From Nocardioides sp. Soil805 (GTDB taxonomy: Bacteria > Actinomycetota > Actinomycetes > Propionibacteriales > Nocardioidaceae), in NCBI RefSeq assembly GCF_001429625.1, contig NZ_LMSU01000001.1, positions 1,354,310 to 1,418,309 on the forward strand: 64,000 nt of DNA, written 5' to 3'. Both the position numbers and the translations under genes were made by a program. The notes under the pieces are model-generated. The model was not told the origin of the DNA. It was given only the letters and a program-made list of their open reading frames with translations, and ran no database searches. The number at the start of each line of letters is the position of its first letter. Positions within the stretch are counted from its first letter, which is position 1. Shown piece after piece: positions 46,306 through 56,510 of the stretch.

Positions 46306-46947
46306 CTACAGCCGAGCAGCCGTCCTCGGGCTGAGGAGGTCCAGGGCTGTCACGAGGTCGCTCGGGAGCAGGCGGGCACCGACGACGCGGGCCACCTCCT
46401 CGTCCGCGCCCCGACCGGCGATGAAGACCGGGTGGTCGTCCGAGAGCCTGGCCACCGACGTGCTGTGGGCGGTGAGCGCGGTCGCGCGCGTGGCCGCGAG
46501 GACCACCGCGTCCGCGTCGACCGCCCGGGCGGCGCTGACCAGCGCCGTGACCGGGGTGTCGGCGCCGAGGAAGAGCGTGCGCCACCCGGCCTCGCTCAAC
46601 ATCAACGAGAAGCAGAGCAGCATCAGGTCGTGCCTCTCGCCCGGCGGGCAGGCCAGCAGGACCCGCGGCCGTCGCTGGCCGTCGGGCGCGGGCAGCGCCT
46701 CGTGCCGGTGGGCCAGCGCGGAGAGCCGACGACGCAGCAGGTTGCTCGCGAAGTGCTCGTGGGCCACCGAGAGGGAGCCGTCCTCCCACCGCGTGCCGAG
46801 CTGGGCGAGGAAGGGGACCACGACCCGGGTCAGCGCCTCGTCGAGCGGCACGTCCCACAACAGTCCCACGAGGGCCCGGTCGGCCGTGTCCTCGTCGAAG
46901 GCCTCGATGCCCTCCCACAGCTCGTCCAGCGGACTCACGACCTTCAC
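46306..46947 (-). CDS. Cobalamin-binding photosensor-type protein, CarH-like without MerR domain
   Basis: 213 residues from GTG 46947 (a 240-residue form from GTG 47028 is possible). A four-helix B12-cap domain (LDELWEGIEAFDEDTADRAL, then WEDGSLSVAHEHFASNLLRR) is followed by a Rossmann B12 domain (RVLLACPPGERHDLMLLCFS, LFLGADTPVTALVSAARA). The CarH signature W-x9-EH is present and the lower axial-ligand His lies in ERHDLM, though the usual Gly of ExHxxG is Met. There is no N-terminal MerR DNA-binding region. It may sense light through adenosylcobalamin and act via a partner; partner unknown. Confidence 0.8.
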   Translation of the reverse strand: MKVVSPLDELWEGIEAFDEDTADRALVGLLWDVPLDEALTRVVVPFLAQLGTRWEDGSLSVAHEHFASNLLRRRLSALAHRHEALPAPDGQRRPRVLLACPPGERHDLMLLCFSLMLSEAGWRTLFLGADTPVTALVSAARAVDADAVVLAATRATALTAHSTSVARLSDDHPVFIAGRGADEEVARVVGARLLPSDLVTALDLLSPRTAARL

Positions 46948-46953
46948 CTGCGC

Positions 46954-46959
46954 ACGATA
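46954..46959 (-). promoter_or_regulatory. -10 element of a leaderless B12-protein transcript
   Basis: TATCGT on the minus strand lies six bases before the GTG at 46947. This is the same spacing seen at the homogentisate operon and argues for a leaderless start there. The -35 region is GC-rich and weak. Confidence 0.4.
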
Positions 46960-47083
46960 GCCCGGCGATCCCCGCCGCGGGACCACGATCCCGGACTCGA
47001 CCGCGGGATTCACCTGTTCGGATGACACCGGCGGAGTACCGGCCCTCCCGGGCGGCCTCCTCGACCGGGCCCGGCCGGGCGTC

Positions 47084-48103
47084 TCACCCGGCCATCTCGA
47101 CCTGCGAGGCCGCGCGCATGGACGGTACGACGGTCGCGCCGGCCGCCACGGTCAGCCAGACGGTGCTGCCCTCCCGGATGCCCACGGACCGGGCGTGCGT
47201 GCGGGTCATGACGACCGACACGTCCTCGCCGTCCACCGTCAACACGTGCAGCCGGACCTCGAAGCCCACGCGGAGCATCCGGGAGACGGTGCCCTCGACG
47301 GCCCCCGCGAACTGGGGTGACGTCGACACGTCGATGTCGTGGGGTCGCACGACGGTCCCGGAGAGGTGGGTGACCTCCCCCAGGAACGACATCACGAAGT
47401 CGTTGGCCGGGTCGTCGTACAGCTGGTCGGGGGTGCCGACCTGCTCGACGCGACCCTCGTTGATGACCACGATCTCGTCGGCGACCTCGAGGGCCTCCTC
47501 CTGGTCGTGGGTGACGAACACCGTGGTGACCGCGACCTCGTCGTGCAGGCGACGCAGCCACTCACGCAGCTCCTTGCGGACCTTGGCGTCCAGGGCCCCG
47601 AACGGCTCGTCGAGGAGCAGGACGCTCGGCTCGACCGCCAGCGCGCGGGCCAGGGCCATGCGCTGGCGCTGGCCGCCCGAGAGCTGGGAGGGCAGCCGGT
47701 GCGCGAACTGCGAGAGGTGGACGAGCTTGAGCAGCTCGTCGACCCGCTCGGCGATCTCCGCCTTGGGGCGCTTGCGGATCTCGAGGCCGAAGGCGACGTT
47801 CTTGGCCACCGTCATGTGCTTGAAGACGGCGTAGTGCTGGAACACGAAGCCGACGTTGCGCTTCTGCGGGGGCAACCGGGTGGCGTCGGTACCCTCGATC
47901 GTCACGGTGCCGGTGTCGGCGGTGTCGAGGCCGGCGATGATGCGCAGCAGGGTGCTCTTGCCACCCCCGGACGGCCCGAGCAGGGCGGTCAGCTGGCCCG
48001 TGGGCAGCGAGACGGAGACGTCGTCGAGGGCGACGAAGTCCCCGCGCCGTCCTGAGCCCGTCGAAGGGAAGGTCTTGGTGAGTCCGGACACGTCAATGCT
48101 CAT
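47084..48103 (-). CDS. cysA: Sulfate/thiosulfate ABC transporter ATP-binding protein
   Basis: 339 residues. Walker [11 protein letters not shown]-loop VFQHYAVF, signature [15 protein letters not shown], Walker [13 protein letters not shown], and switch His [14 protein letters not shown], then a C-terminal TOBE-like domain of about 100 residues. Residues about 13-22 (PSTGSGRRG) are an insertion relative to relatives, which go from a short loop into VALDDVSV. The insertion is coded by a REP-like repeat (48047-48068). Last gene of the operon. Confidence 0.94.
   Translation of the reverse strand: MSIDVSGLTKTFPSTGSGRRGDFVALDDVSVSLPTGQLTALLGPSGGGKSTLLRIIAGLDTADTGTVTIEGTDATRLPPQKRNVGFVFQHYAVFKHMTVAKNVAFGLEIRKRPKAEIAERVDELLKLVHLSQFAHRLPSQLSGGQRQRMALARALAVEPSVLLLDEPFGALDAKVRKELREWLRRLHDEVAVTTVFVTHDQEEALEVADEIVVINEGRVEQVGTPDQLYDDPANDFVMSFLGEVTHLSGTVVRPHDIDVSTSPQFAGAVEGTVSRMLRVGFEVRLHVLTVDGEDVSVVMTRTHARSVGIREGSTVWLTVAAGATVVPSMRAASQVEMAG
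48047..48068 (-). repeat. REP-like sequence embedded in the cysA reading frame
   Basis: On the minus strand CCCTTCGACGGGCTCAGGAC followed by GG. This matches the short repeat commonly dispersed between genes in actinobacterial genomes (TTCGACGGGCTCAG core). Here it lies inside cysA and is translated as part of FPSTGSGRR. Elsewhere in this window I saw no second full copy by eye. Confidence 0.6.
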
Positions 48104-48130
48104 GGGATGTTTCCTCGGGTCTCGAGAGGA

Positions 48131-48940
48131 TCAGGAGTCGTGCTTGGGGCGGAGGAAGGCGACGACCACCAGGCAGGCGATGCTCACGAAGATGAGCAGG
48201 AAGGAGGTCGCGTAGGCGGTCGACTGCTGGAAGTTCTGGTACTTCGCCTCCACCACCAACGTGGCGGTCTGCGTGCGTCCCGTGATGTTGCCGGAGACGA
48301 TCTTGACGGCACCGAACTCGCCGAGCGACCGGGCGAGGGAGAGCACGACGCCGTACACGACCGCCCACTTGATGGAGGGCAGGGTGATCCGCCAGAAGGT
48401 CTGCGGCGCGTTGGCCCCGAGGCTGCGGGCCGCCTGCTCCTGGTCGTCGCCGATCTCGTGGAGCACCGGCACGACCTCGCGGATGACCAGCGGCAGGGCC
48501 ACGAAGCAGGTCGCCATGATCATGCCGGGCGTGTCGAAGATGACCTGGTACCCGGCCTCCTCGATCGACGGGCCGAACCACCCCGTGCGGCCGTTGTAGA
48601 CGAGCAGCAGGGCGAGGCCGACCACCACGGGCGAGACCGACAGGGGGATGTCGATCATCGCCGACAGCATCCGCTTGCCGGGGAACTCGTAGCGCACCAG
48701 CAGCAGCGAGATGCCGACGCCGAAGAGCGTGTTGATGACGACGGCCCACAGGGCCACCATCAACGTCAGCTGGAGAGCCCCGGTGACCTGGCTGTCGGTC
48801 AGGGCCTCGACCAGGTTGCCGAGGCCGTCGGAGAAGGTCTCCTTGACGACCAGCGCGACCGGCCAGGCGACCAGGAAGAAGACGTAGCCGACCGCGAGCA
48901 GGCGCAGCAGCCACTTCGTGGGAGCGGAGACGTCAACCAC
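48131..48940 (-). CDS. cysW: Sulfate ABC transporter permease CysW
   Basis: 269 residues from GTG, overlapping cysT by eight bases. Six membrane segments and the permease EAA loop (REVVPVLHEIGDDQEQAARS, LGANAPQTFWRITLPSI). SLARSLGEFGAVKIVSGNIT is the CysW-typical stretch. It pairs with CysT in the membrane. Confidence 0.94.
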   Translation of the reverse strand: MVDVSAPTKWLLRLLAVGYVFFLVAWPVALVVKETFSDGLGNLVEALTDSQVTGALQLTLMVALWAVVINTLFGVGISLLLVRYEFPGKRMLSAMIDIPLSVSPVVVGLALLLVYNGRTGWFGPSIEEAGYQVIFDTPGMIMATCFVALPLVIREVVPVLHEIGDDQEQAARSLGANAPQTFWRITLPSIKWAVVYGVVLSLARSLGEFGAVKIVSGNITGRTQTATLVVEAKYQNFQQSTAYATSFLLIFVSIACLVVVAFLRPKHDS

Positions 48941-49814
48941 GGCGGGCCACCCGCCTCTGCACCAGGTCGAGCGCCACGATCACCACGAGGGCCACGAACA
49001 GCATGACGGAGGCCAGTGCCGCGGCCGAGGCGTTGTTGCCGTTCTCGATGAAGGTCAGCACCCGCACCGAGACGACCTCGGTCTCGTAGGGACGGTTGCC
49101 CGAGAGCAGCACCAACGAGCCGTACTCGGAGATGGCCCGGGCGAACGACAGCGCGGCGCCGGCCATCACGGCGGGCACCAGGCTCGGCAGGATGATGCGC
49201 CGGAAGACGGTGAGCCGCTGGGCGCCCAGAGACGCGGCCGCCTCCTCGACGTCCGCCTCCAGCTCCTCGAGCACAGGCTGCACCGTGCGCACCACGAACG
49301 GCAGGGTCACGAAGGCGAGCGCCAGCGTGACCGCCCGCTCGGTGAAGGCCCAGTGCAGGCCCAGCGGGCTGTTGGGGCCGTAGAGGGAGAGCAGCACCAG
49401 GCCGGCCACGATGGTCGGCAGGGCGAAGGGGACGTCGATGATGACGTTGAGCAGCGACTGGCCCCAGAAGCGGTCCCGGACCAGCACCCAGGCGATGACG
49501 GTGCCCATCACGACGTTGACCGCCGTCACGAGGAGGGCCTGGGTGACGGTGAGCGTCACGGCCGCCCAGGTCTGGGAGTTGGTGAGGACCGAGAAGTACC
49601 GGTCCCAGCCCCCCTCAGCGGCCGCCGCGACCACGGCCGTGAGCGGGATCAGCACCAGGAGGCTGAACCACATCATCGTGACGCCCAGGCCCAGGGCGGC
49701 GCCCCGGGTCAGGGTGTTGCGCGGGGTGGCACGACGCGCACGCCGGCGCCGGGGTCCCTGCGGGGACTCCGGGCCGGCGGGCGTGTGCGCCCCGTCGAGC
49801 AGGGCGGTGGTCAT
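48933..49814 (-). CDS. cysT: Sulfate ABC transporter permease CysT (CysU)
   Basis: 293 residues. An Arg-rich cytoplasmic start (GPRRRRARRATPRNT) precedes six membrane helices. EAA loop: LEELEADVEEAAASLGAQRL, TVFRRIILPSLVPA. FARAISEYGSLVLLSGNRPY is the family marker. The start overlaps the stop of the binding-protein gene (TAATG), so the four genes form one transcript. Confidence 0.94.
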   Translation of the reverse strand: MTTALLDGAHTPAGPESPQGPRRRRARRATPRNTLTRGAALGLGVTMMWFSLLVLIPLTAVVAAAAEGGWDRYFSVLTNSQTWAAVTLTVTQALLVTAVNVVMGTVIAWVLVRDRFWGQSLLNVIIDVPFALPTIVAGLVLLSLYGPNSPLGLHWAFTERAVTLALAFVTLPFVVRTVQPVLEELEADVEEAAASLGAQRLTVFRRIILPSLVPAVMAGAALSFARAISEYGSLVLLSGNRPYETEVVSVRVLTFIENGNNASAAALASVMLFVALVVIVALDLVQRRVARRG

Positions 49815-50872
49815 TACTCCTCGCCGACCTTGCCCGTGTCCTGCTGGAGCTGGGTGATGATGCCGAGCGGGTTGCCGTCCTCGCCGTCGCCGAAGTACTT
49901 GTCGGCGGCCTCGCCCCAGCCGTTGAAGTCACCGTCGATGGTGAAGAGCTTCTCGGGGGCGGGGAACGGGTCGGACGGGTCGTTGGCACCCTCGACGTCC
50001 TCGATCTCGACGCCGTCCACGACCGGGCGGAAGCCCGACTGGGCGTAGTCGGCCTGGGCCTCGGGACCGGTGATGAAGTCGAGGAACGCCTGCGCGGTCT
50101 CGTCGGCGTCGACGGTGACGGCCGCCGGGTTCTCGATGAGCAGGGTGTCCGGCGGGAGGATGTAGTCGACCTCGGCGCCGCTCTGCTTGGCCAGGATCGC
50201 CTCGTTCTCGTAGGAGAGCAGGACGTCGCCGCTGCCGTCGGTGAAGGCGGTGGTGGCCTCACGGCCGCTGCCCGGCAGGGCGATGGTGTTGTTGAGCATG
50301 TCGGTCAGGAACGCGGTGGCGTCGTCCTCGGTGCCGCCGTTGCCGACGACGTGGGCCCACGCGGCGAGGATGTTCCAGCGGGCCGAGCCCGACGAGCCCG
50401 GGTTGGGCGTGATGATCTCCACACCCGGCTTGACGAGGTCGTCCCAGGTCTCGATGCCCTCCGGGTTGCCCTTGCGGACCACGAAGACGACGACCGAGGA
50501 CGTGGCGATGCCCTTGGTCGGGGTGTCCTTCCAGTCCTCGGCGACCAGGCCCTCGTCGACCAGGCGGGTCACGTCGGTCTCGAGGGAGTAGTGGACGACG
50601 TCGGCGTCCGCGCCGGAGACGACCGCGCGGCTCTGGTCACCGGACGCGCCGTACGACGTGGCGAACTCGGCGCCCTCGCCCTCGGAGGTGGCCTGGAAGT
50701 CCTCGAAGACGGGCTCGTTGGCCGCTTCCATGACGGAGAACGCGTTGACGTCGATCGTGTCGGTACCGCCCTCGGCCGCGCCGCTCGAGTTGGTCGAGCA
50801 CGCGGTCAAGGCCAGCATCCCGGTGAGTGAAGCGGCGACCAGCCGCCGGGAGGCCTTGCGGGGGATGAACAT
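49814..50872 (-). CDS. Sulfate-binding lipoprotein
   Basis: 352 residues. Signal peptide SRRLVAASLTGMLALTACST with lipobox LTAC. The mature part has the sulfate-binding family motifs SYGASGDQSRAVVSGADADV, VVHYSLETDVTRLVDEGLV, NPGSSGSARWNILAAWAHVV and SYENEAILAKQ. It collects sulfate or thiosulfate for CysTWA. First gene of the operon; the upstream spacer is shared with korA in the other direction. Confidence 0.94.
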   Translation of the reverse strand: MFIPRKASRRLVAASLTGMLALTACSTNSSGAAEGGTDTIDVNAFSVMEAANEPVFEDFQATSEGEGAEFATSYGASGDQSRAVVSGADADVVHYSLETDVTRLVDEGLVAEDWKDTPTKGIATSSVVVFVVRKGNPEGIETWDDLVKPGVEIITPNPGSSGSARWNILAAWAHVVGNGGTEDDATAFLTDMLNNTIALPGSGREATTAFTDGSGDVLLSYENEAILAKQSGAEVDYILPPDTLLIENPAAVTVDADETAQAFLDFITGPEAQADYAQSGFRPVVDGVEIEDVEGANDPSDPFPAPEKLFTIDGDFNGWGEAADKYFGDGEDGNPLGIITQLQQDTGKVGEE

Positions 50873-50889
50873 GGGGAGCTCGCTTTCGG

Positions 50890-50980
50890 ACGTCCCGAGA
50901 TGGACAGTTACTGACTAATGTCGAGCAGGCTACATGACTTAGGAGGGTTTCCCGCTTCCTTTCACCACTTCTCGGGACGT
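50890..50980. repeat. Ten-base inverted repeat pair in the sulfate-korA spacer
   Basis: ACGTCCCGAG (50890-50899) is the exact reverse complement of CTCGGGACGT (50971-50980), with 71 bases between. It lies in the divergent spacer. It could be paired operator half-sites or the base of a leader stem for the sulfate genes; no further structure was resolved. Confidence 0.35.
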
Positions 50981-51047
50981 GTCGCGCATCACCTCCGGCG
51001 ACCGGTCCACGCACCGGCGCACGAGCCGTCGTACGTGGGCCCCCTAC

Positions 51048-51053
51048 TACAGT
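51048..51053 (+). promoter_or_regulatory. Possible -10 of korAB
   Basis: TACAGT fits the TANNNT pattern and lies 45 bases before the chosen GTG. No good -35 (GCCGTC at 17 bases). Confidence 0.35.
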
Positions 51054-51098
51054 GGTGAGCCGGACGAACAGGCAGTGAGGCATAGAGGTGACAAGGCC

Positions 51099-53026
<1,928 letters not shown>

Positions 53027-53030
<4 letters not shown>

Positions 53031-54157
53031 GCACCGACAGCGCCACCGGAAGCGCCACCGACCTGGGCCTGCCCGGGCTGCGTACCGGCACCGAGGGCGT
53101 CCCCACGATCGGCGAGGGCGAGACGCAGACCGGCAAGGACTTCACCTCCGACCAGGAGGTGCGCTGGTGCCCCGGCTGCGGTGACTACGCGGTCCTCAAG
53201 GCCGTCCAGTCGTTCCTGCCCGACCTCGGGCTGCGCCGCGAGAACATCGTGTTCGTCTCCGGCATCGGCTGCTCGTCGCGGTTCCCCTACTACCTCGACA
53301 CCTACGGCATGCACTCGATCCACGGCCGGGCGCCGTCGATCGCGACCGGCATCGCCACCGCCCGCGAGGACCTGTCGGTCTGGGTCGTCACCGGCGACGG
53401 CGACGCGCTCTCGATCGGCGGCAACCACCTGATCCACGCGCTGCGCCGCAACGTCAACATGACGATCCTGCTGTTCAACAACCGGATCTACGGCCTGACC
53501 AAGGGGCAGTACTCCCCCACCTCGGAGACCGGCAAGGTCACCAAGTCGACCCCGATGGGGTCGGTCGACCACCCGTTCAACCCCGTCTCGCTCGCCCTGG
53601 GCGCCGAGGCGTCCTTCGTGGCCCGCACCATCGACTCCGACCGCAAGCACCTCACGTCGGTGCTCGCCGCCGCCGCCGCGCACCGCGGCACGTCGCTGGT
53701 CGAGATCTACCAGAACTGCCCGATCTTCAACGACGGCGCGTTCGACGCGATCAAGAACCCCGACACCAAGGCCGACGCGATCATCCCGCTCGTCCACGGC
53801 GAGCCGATCCGCTTCGGGACGCCCCTGGAGTCGGGGCTCGGGTCCAAGGCCCTGGTCCGCGATCCCGCCGGCAGCGGGGTCCTCGTCGTGGACTCGGCCG
53901 ACGTCGACGAGGCCGACGTCCTCGTCCACGACGCCCACCACCCCGACCCGTCGACCGCGTTCGCGATCAGTAGGCTCACCGACTCCGGCTACCTCAACCA
54001 GTCGCCGATCGGCATCTTCCGTCAGGTCGAGCGGGCGACGTACGACGACCAGGCGCGCGCGCAGATCACCACCGCCCGCGGCGGTGCCGCCGACGACGAC
54101 CAGCAGTCCCGCCTCGCCGCGCTCATCGGCGCCGGCGACACGTGGACCGTCGTCTGA
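53027..54157 (+). CDS. korB: 2-oxoacid:ferredoxin oxidoreductase subunit beta
   Basis: 376 residues. RWCPGCGDYAVLKAVQSFLP and GIGCSSRFPYYLDTYGMHSI give the Fe-S cysteines. The TPP motif is VVTGDGDALSIGGNHLIHAL, ending at NNRIYGLTKGQYSPTSETGK. It catalyses oxidative decarboxylation of 2-oxoglutarate with ferredoxin. Ends before a 15-bp hairpin terminator. Confidence 0.95.
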
Positions 54158-54195
54158 GCGCTCTCCCACCGAGTCACCGCGGTCCCCGGGATGCG

Positions 54196-54228
54196 ACGAC
54201 GACCCGGCGCGAGGCGCCGGGTCGTCGT
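54196..54228 (+). terminator. Intrinsic terminator after korB
   Basis: Perfect 15-bp stem ACGACGACCCGGCGC (54196-54210) / GCGCCGGGTCGTCGT (54214-54228) with loop GAG. It sits 38 bases past the korB stop and may also stop the convergent gene at 54275. Confidence 0.85.
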
Positions 54229-54274
54229 GGAAAGCGGTGCGGCCCGCTCCGGGGAGTGGGTCAGCGGTCGTGTC

Positions 54275-54691
54275 TCAGTTGAAGAAGAGCGTCCACTTCT
54301 CGCCCTTGGTGGTGGCGTAGGTCGCGTTGCTCTTGACCTTGACCTGCCACTTCCAGCGGCCCCGATCGGGCACGGTCAGGCGGGCCTTGAAGACGCCCTT
54401 GTCGTTGACCTTGATCTTGCGGACCGTCTTGAAATTGCAGGTCTTGCAGGCCTTCTTGGTGAGCAGCACCTTGCCCTGGAACGGCACCAGGGTGCCGTCG
54501 GCCTGCGGGTTCTCGACCTTGCCCTTGAGGCGGAAGGCGTTGTAAGAGACCTGCTTCGGCGGCGTCTCGGTGATGACGCGCTCGGGCTTCGACTGCTGGG
54601 CGTTGCTCGCGGTGGTCGGGCCGGCGACGACGGCCGCCAAGCCCACGAGCGAGGCCAGCACGCCGGTTGCCACGGTGCGGAAGTTCCGCAT
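54275..54691 (-). CDS. Exported beta-rich small protein
   Basis: 138 residues from ATG with GGGGG seven bases upstream. Signal peptide ATGVLASLVGLAAVVAGPTT. The mature part is Lys- and Val-rich with a CKTC pair (KACKTCNFKTVRKIKVNDK), then FKARLTVPDRGRWKWQVKVK and a C-terminal NATYATTKGEKWTLFFN. The fold looks Ig-like or all-beta. No family name can be given. Divergent from rarD. Confidence 0.65.
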   Translation of the reverse strand: MRNFRTVATGVLASLVGLAAVVAGPTTASNAQQSKPERVITETPPKQVSYNAFRLKGKVENPQADGTLVPFQGKVLLTKKACKTCNFKTVRKIKVNDKGVFKARLTVPDRGRWKWQVKVKSNATYATTKGEKWTLFFN

Positions 54692-54798
54692 GGTGTGTCC
54701 CCCTTGGACGGATCGGGTGTGGTCGGGCGGTGCGCAGCGCACCGCACGGTTTCGAGACCAGCCGCATCCTAGGTCATGACGCCACTAGGGTCGGAGTC

Positions 54799-55707
54799 GT
54801 GCAGGAATCTCGTCGCGGCTTCCTCTTCGGGGTGGCGGCGTACTCGCTGTGGGGTGCGTTCCCGCTCTACTGGCCGCTTCTGGAGCCCGCCGGTGCCGTC
54901 GAGATCCTCGCCCACCGGGTGATGTGGTCCGCGGTCACGATGGCCCTCGTCATGGTCGCGCTGCGGCAGACCTCGGCCGTCATGGCTGTCGTCCGCGACC
55001 GGCGCAGGTTCCGGCTGCTGGCCTTCGCCGCCGTGGTGATCTCGGTCAACTGGGCGGCGTACATCTGGGGCGTCAACAACGGTCGCGTGGTGGAGACGTC
55101 GCTGGGCTACTTCATCAACCCGCTCGTCACGGTCCTGATGGGCGTCCTCGTCCTCGGGGAGCGGTTGCGGCAGCTGCAGTGGGTCGCCGTCGGGATCGGA
55201 ACGCTGGCCGTCGTCGTGCTCACCGTCGACTACGGCCGGTTGCCGTACGTCGCGCTGGTGCTGGCCTTCACGTTCGGCTCCTACGGGCTGGCCAAGAAGC
55301 AGGCCGGCGTCGACGCCGTCGTCAGCCTGACCGTCGAGACGGCCGTCATCGCCCCGGTCGCGGGGGCGTACGTCGCGTGGCTGGTCCTCACCGGGAGCTC
55401 GAGCATGGGCTCGGAGGGACTGGGGCACGCGCTGCTCTTCACGACGACCGGGGTGGTGACCGCGATCCCGCTGCTGTGCTTCGGGGCCGCGGCGATCCGG
55501 GTGCCGCTGGTCGTGCTCGGGCTGCTGCAGTACCTCGCTCCGGTCATCCAGTTCGCGCTCGGCGTCCTGCTGTTCCACGAGGCCATGCCGCCCGGGCGCT
55601 GGATCGGCTTCGGGCTGGTCTGGGTCGCGCTGATGATCTTCACCGTCGAGGCGGTCAACCACCGGCGCCGCCAGCTGCGCCTGGTGGCCGAGGCCTCCGC
55701 CTGTTGA
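54799..55707 (+). CDS. rarD: EamA family transporter RarD
   Basis: 302 residues from GTG (VQESRRGFLFGVAAYSLWGA). Ten membrane helices in two EamA repeats. NWAAYIWGVNNGRVVETSLG followed by YFINPLVTVLMG, and GSYGLAKKQAGVDAVVSLTV, are the RarD signature. It was linked to chloramphenicol resistance in Pseudomonas, but the true substrate is unknown. Confidence 0.92.
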   Translation: MQESRRGFLFGVAAYSLWGAFPLYWPLLEPAGAVEILAHRVMWSAVTMALVMVALRQTSAVMAVVRDRRRFRLLAFAAVVISVNWAAYIWGVNNGRVVETSLGYFINPLVTVLMGVLVLGERLRQLQWVAVGIGTLAVVVLTVDYGRLPYVALVLAFTFGSYGLAKKQAGVDAVVSLTVETAVIAPVAGAYVAWLVLTGSSSMGSEGLGHALLFTTTGVVTAIPLLCFGAAAIRVPLVVLGLLQYLAPVIQFALGVLLFHEAMPPGRWIGFGLVWVALMIFTVEAVNHRRRQLRLVAEASAC

Positions 55708-55729
55708 GCGTCCTTCTAGGGTGGCGTTC

Positions 55730-56251
55730 GTGCGCACGGTGTTGGTCGGGGACAGCCACCTGGCCAGGCTGCGCCGGGAGCTACCGAGGCTCTCCGGCGA
55801 CGTTCGCAATGCAGCCGAGGGTGGCGCATCCTCGCGCGACCTGCTGAGGCAGGCAGGCGCGGTCGGTCTGCACGACTCGGACACCGTGGTCCTGTCGGTG
55901 GGCACGAATGACGCTGCTCCGTGGAAGAACGTTCCCGTCTCCGAGTTCGTGCAGACCCTGTCGACGTTCATGGCGTCCCAGTCGCCGCGGCGCTGGGTGC
56001 TCGTCGCTCCACCCGGGGTGGTCGAAGGACGTCTGTCAGGAGCTCGTGACCGCACGAACGCAGTGATCGACGAGTACCGGCTGGCGGCCATCGAGGTGTG
56101 TGAAGGAGTCGGCGGGCACGTCGTGCGCACGGACCTCCTCCTCGAGTCGTCGGGCGCGAAGGCGTTCGCGGAGGACGGGGTCCATCTCAACGGGACCGGC
56201 TATCGCGTCCTGGTCCCCGCCATCACGTCAGCCTGCAGAGCACTCCAATAG
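55730..56251 (+). CDS. SGNH/GDSL hydrolase family protein
   Basis: 173 residues from GTG at 55730 with AGGG eight bases upstream (GTG at 55721 adds three residues). The block I Ser lies in VRTVLVGDSHLARLRREL, block III is VLSVGTNDAAPW, and block V is DGVHLNGTGYRVLV carrying Asp and His. No signal peptide, so cytosolic esterase-like. No helpful neighbours. Confidence 0.82.
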   Translation: MRTVLVGDSHLARLRRELPRLSGDVRNAAEGGASSRDLLRQAGAVGLHDSDTVVLSVGTNDAAPWKNVPVSEFVQTLSTFMASQSPRRWVLVAPPGVVEGRLSGARDRTNAVIDEYRLAAIEVCEGVGGHVVRTDLLLESSGAKAFAEDGVHLNGTGYRVLVPAITSACRALQ

Positions 56252-56303
56252 CTGCGGGCCGTAGCAGGCGCGCACTGCCAACGGCACGTGCGCGCTGTCT
56301 GTG

Positions 56304-56332
56304 GCCGGCCGACGAGGAGCGTTTCGGCCGGC
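56304..56332. terminator. Hairpin between convergent genes
   Basis: GCCGGCCGA (56304-56312) pairs with TCGGCCGGC (56324-56332), 11-base loop. The 259-base spacer 56252-56510 holds no credible gene otherwise. Its location between the SGNH hydrolase and the PAS gene ends suggests a terminator. Confidence 0.5.
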
Positions 56333-56510
56333 TGACGATCGTGGGGGTGACCGCGCACATGCCGGACAGCCGGGGATCGGGGCTTCGGGCTTGATGCGGC
56401 GTCAGCGTTCTCCGCACTCGCCGCGCGCCTGCGAGGCGAGCTGCAGGTCACTGACGTGTGGTTCCCCGAGACCTGGCTCGGACCGGCGGGCCGGGATGGA
56501 TCGCCGGCCA

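Noticed and set aside
46131..46334. Small plus-strand frame of 67 codons starting GTG, ending inside the B12-protein gene
   Set aside because: It has high GC3 and a helical Arg/Glu-rich middle, but no clear ribosome-binding site and it overlaps the convergent gene. Possible but not supported.
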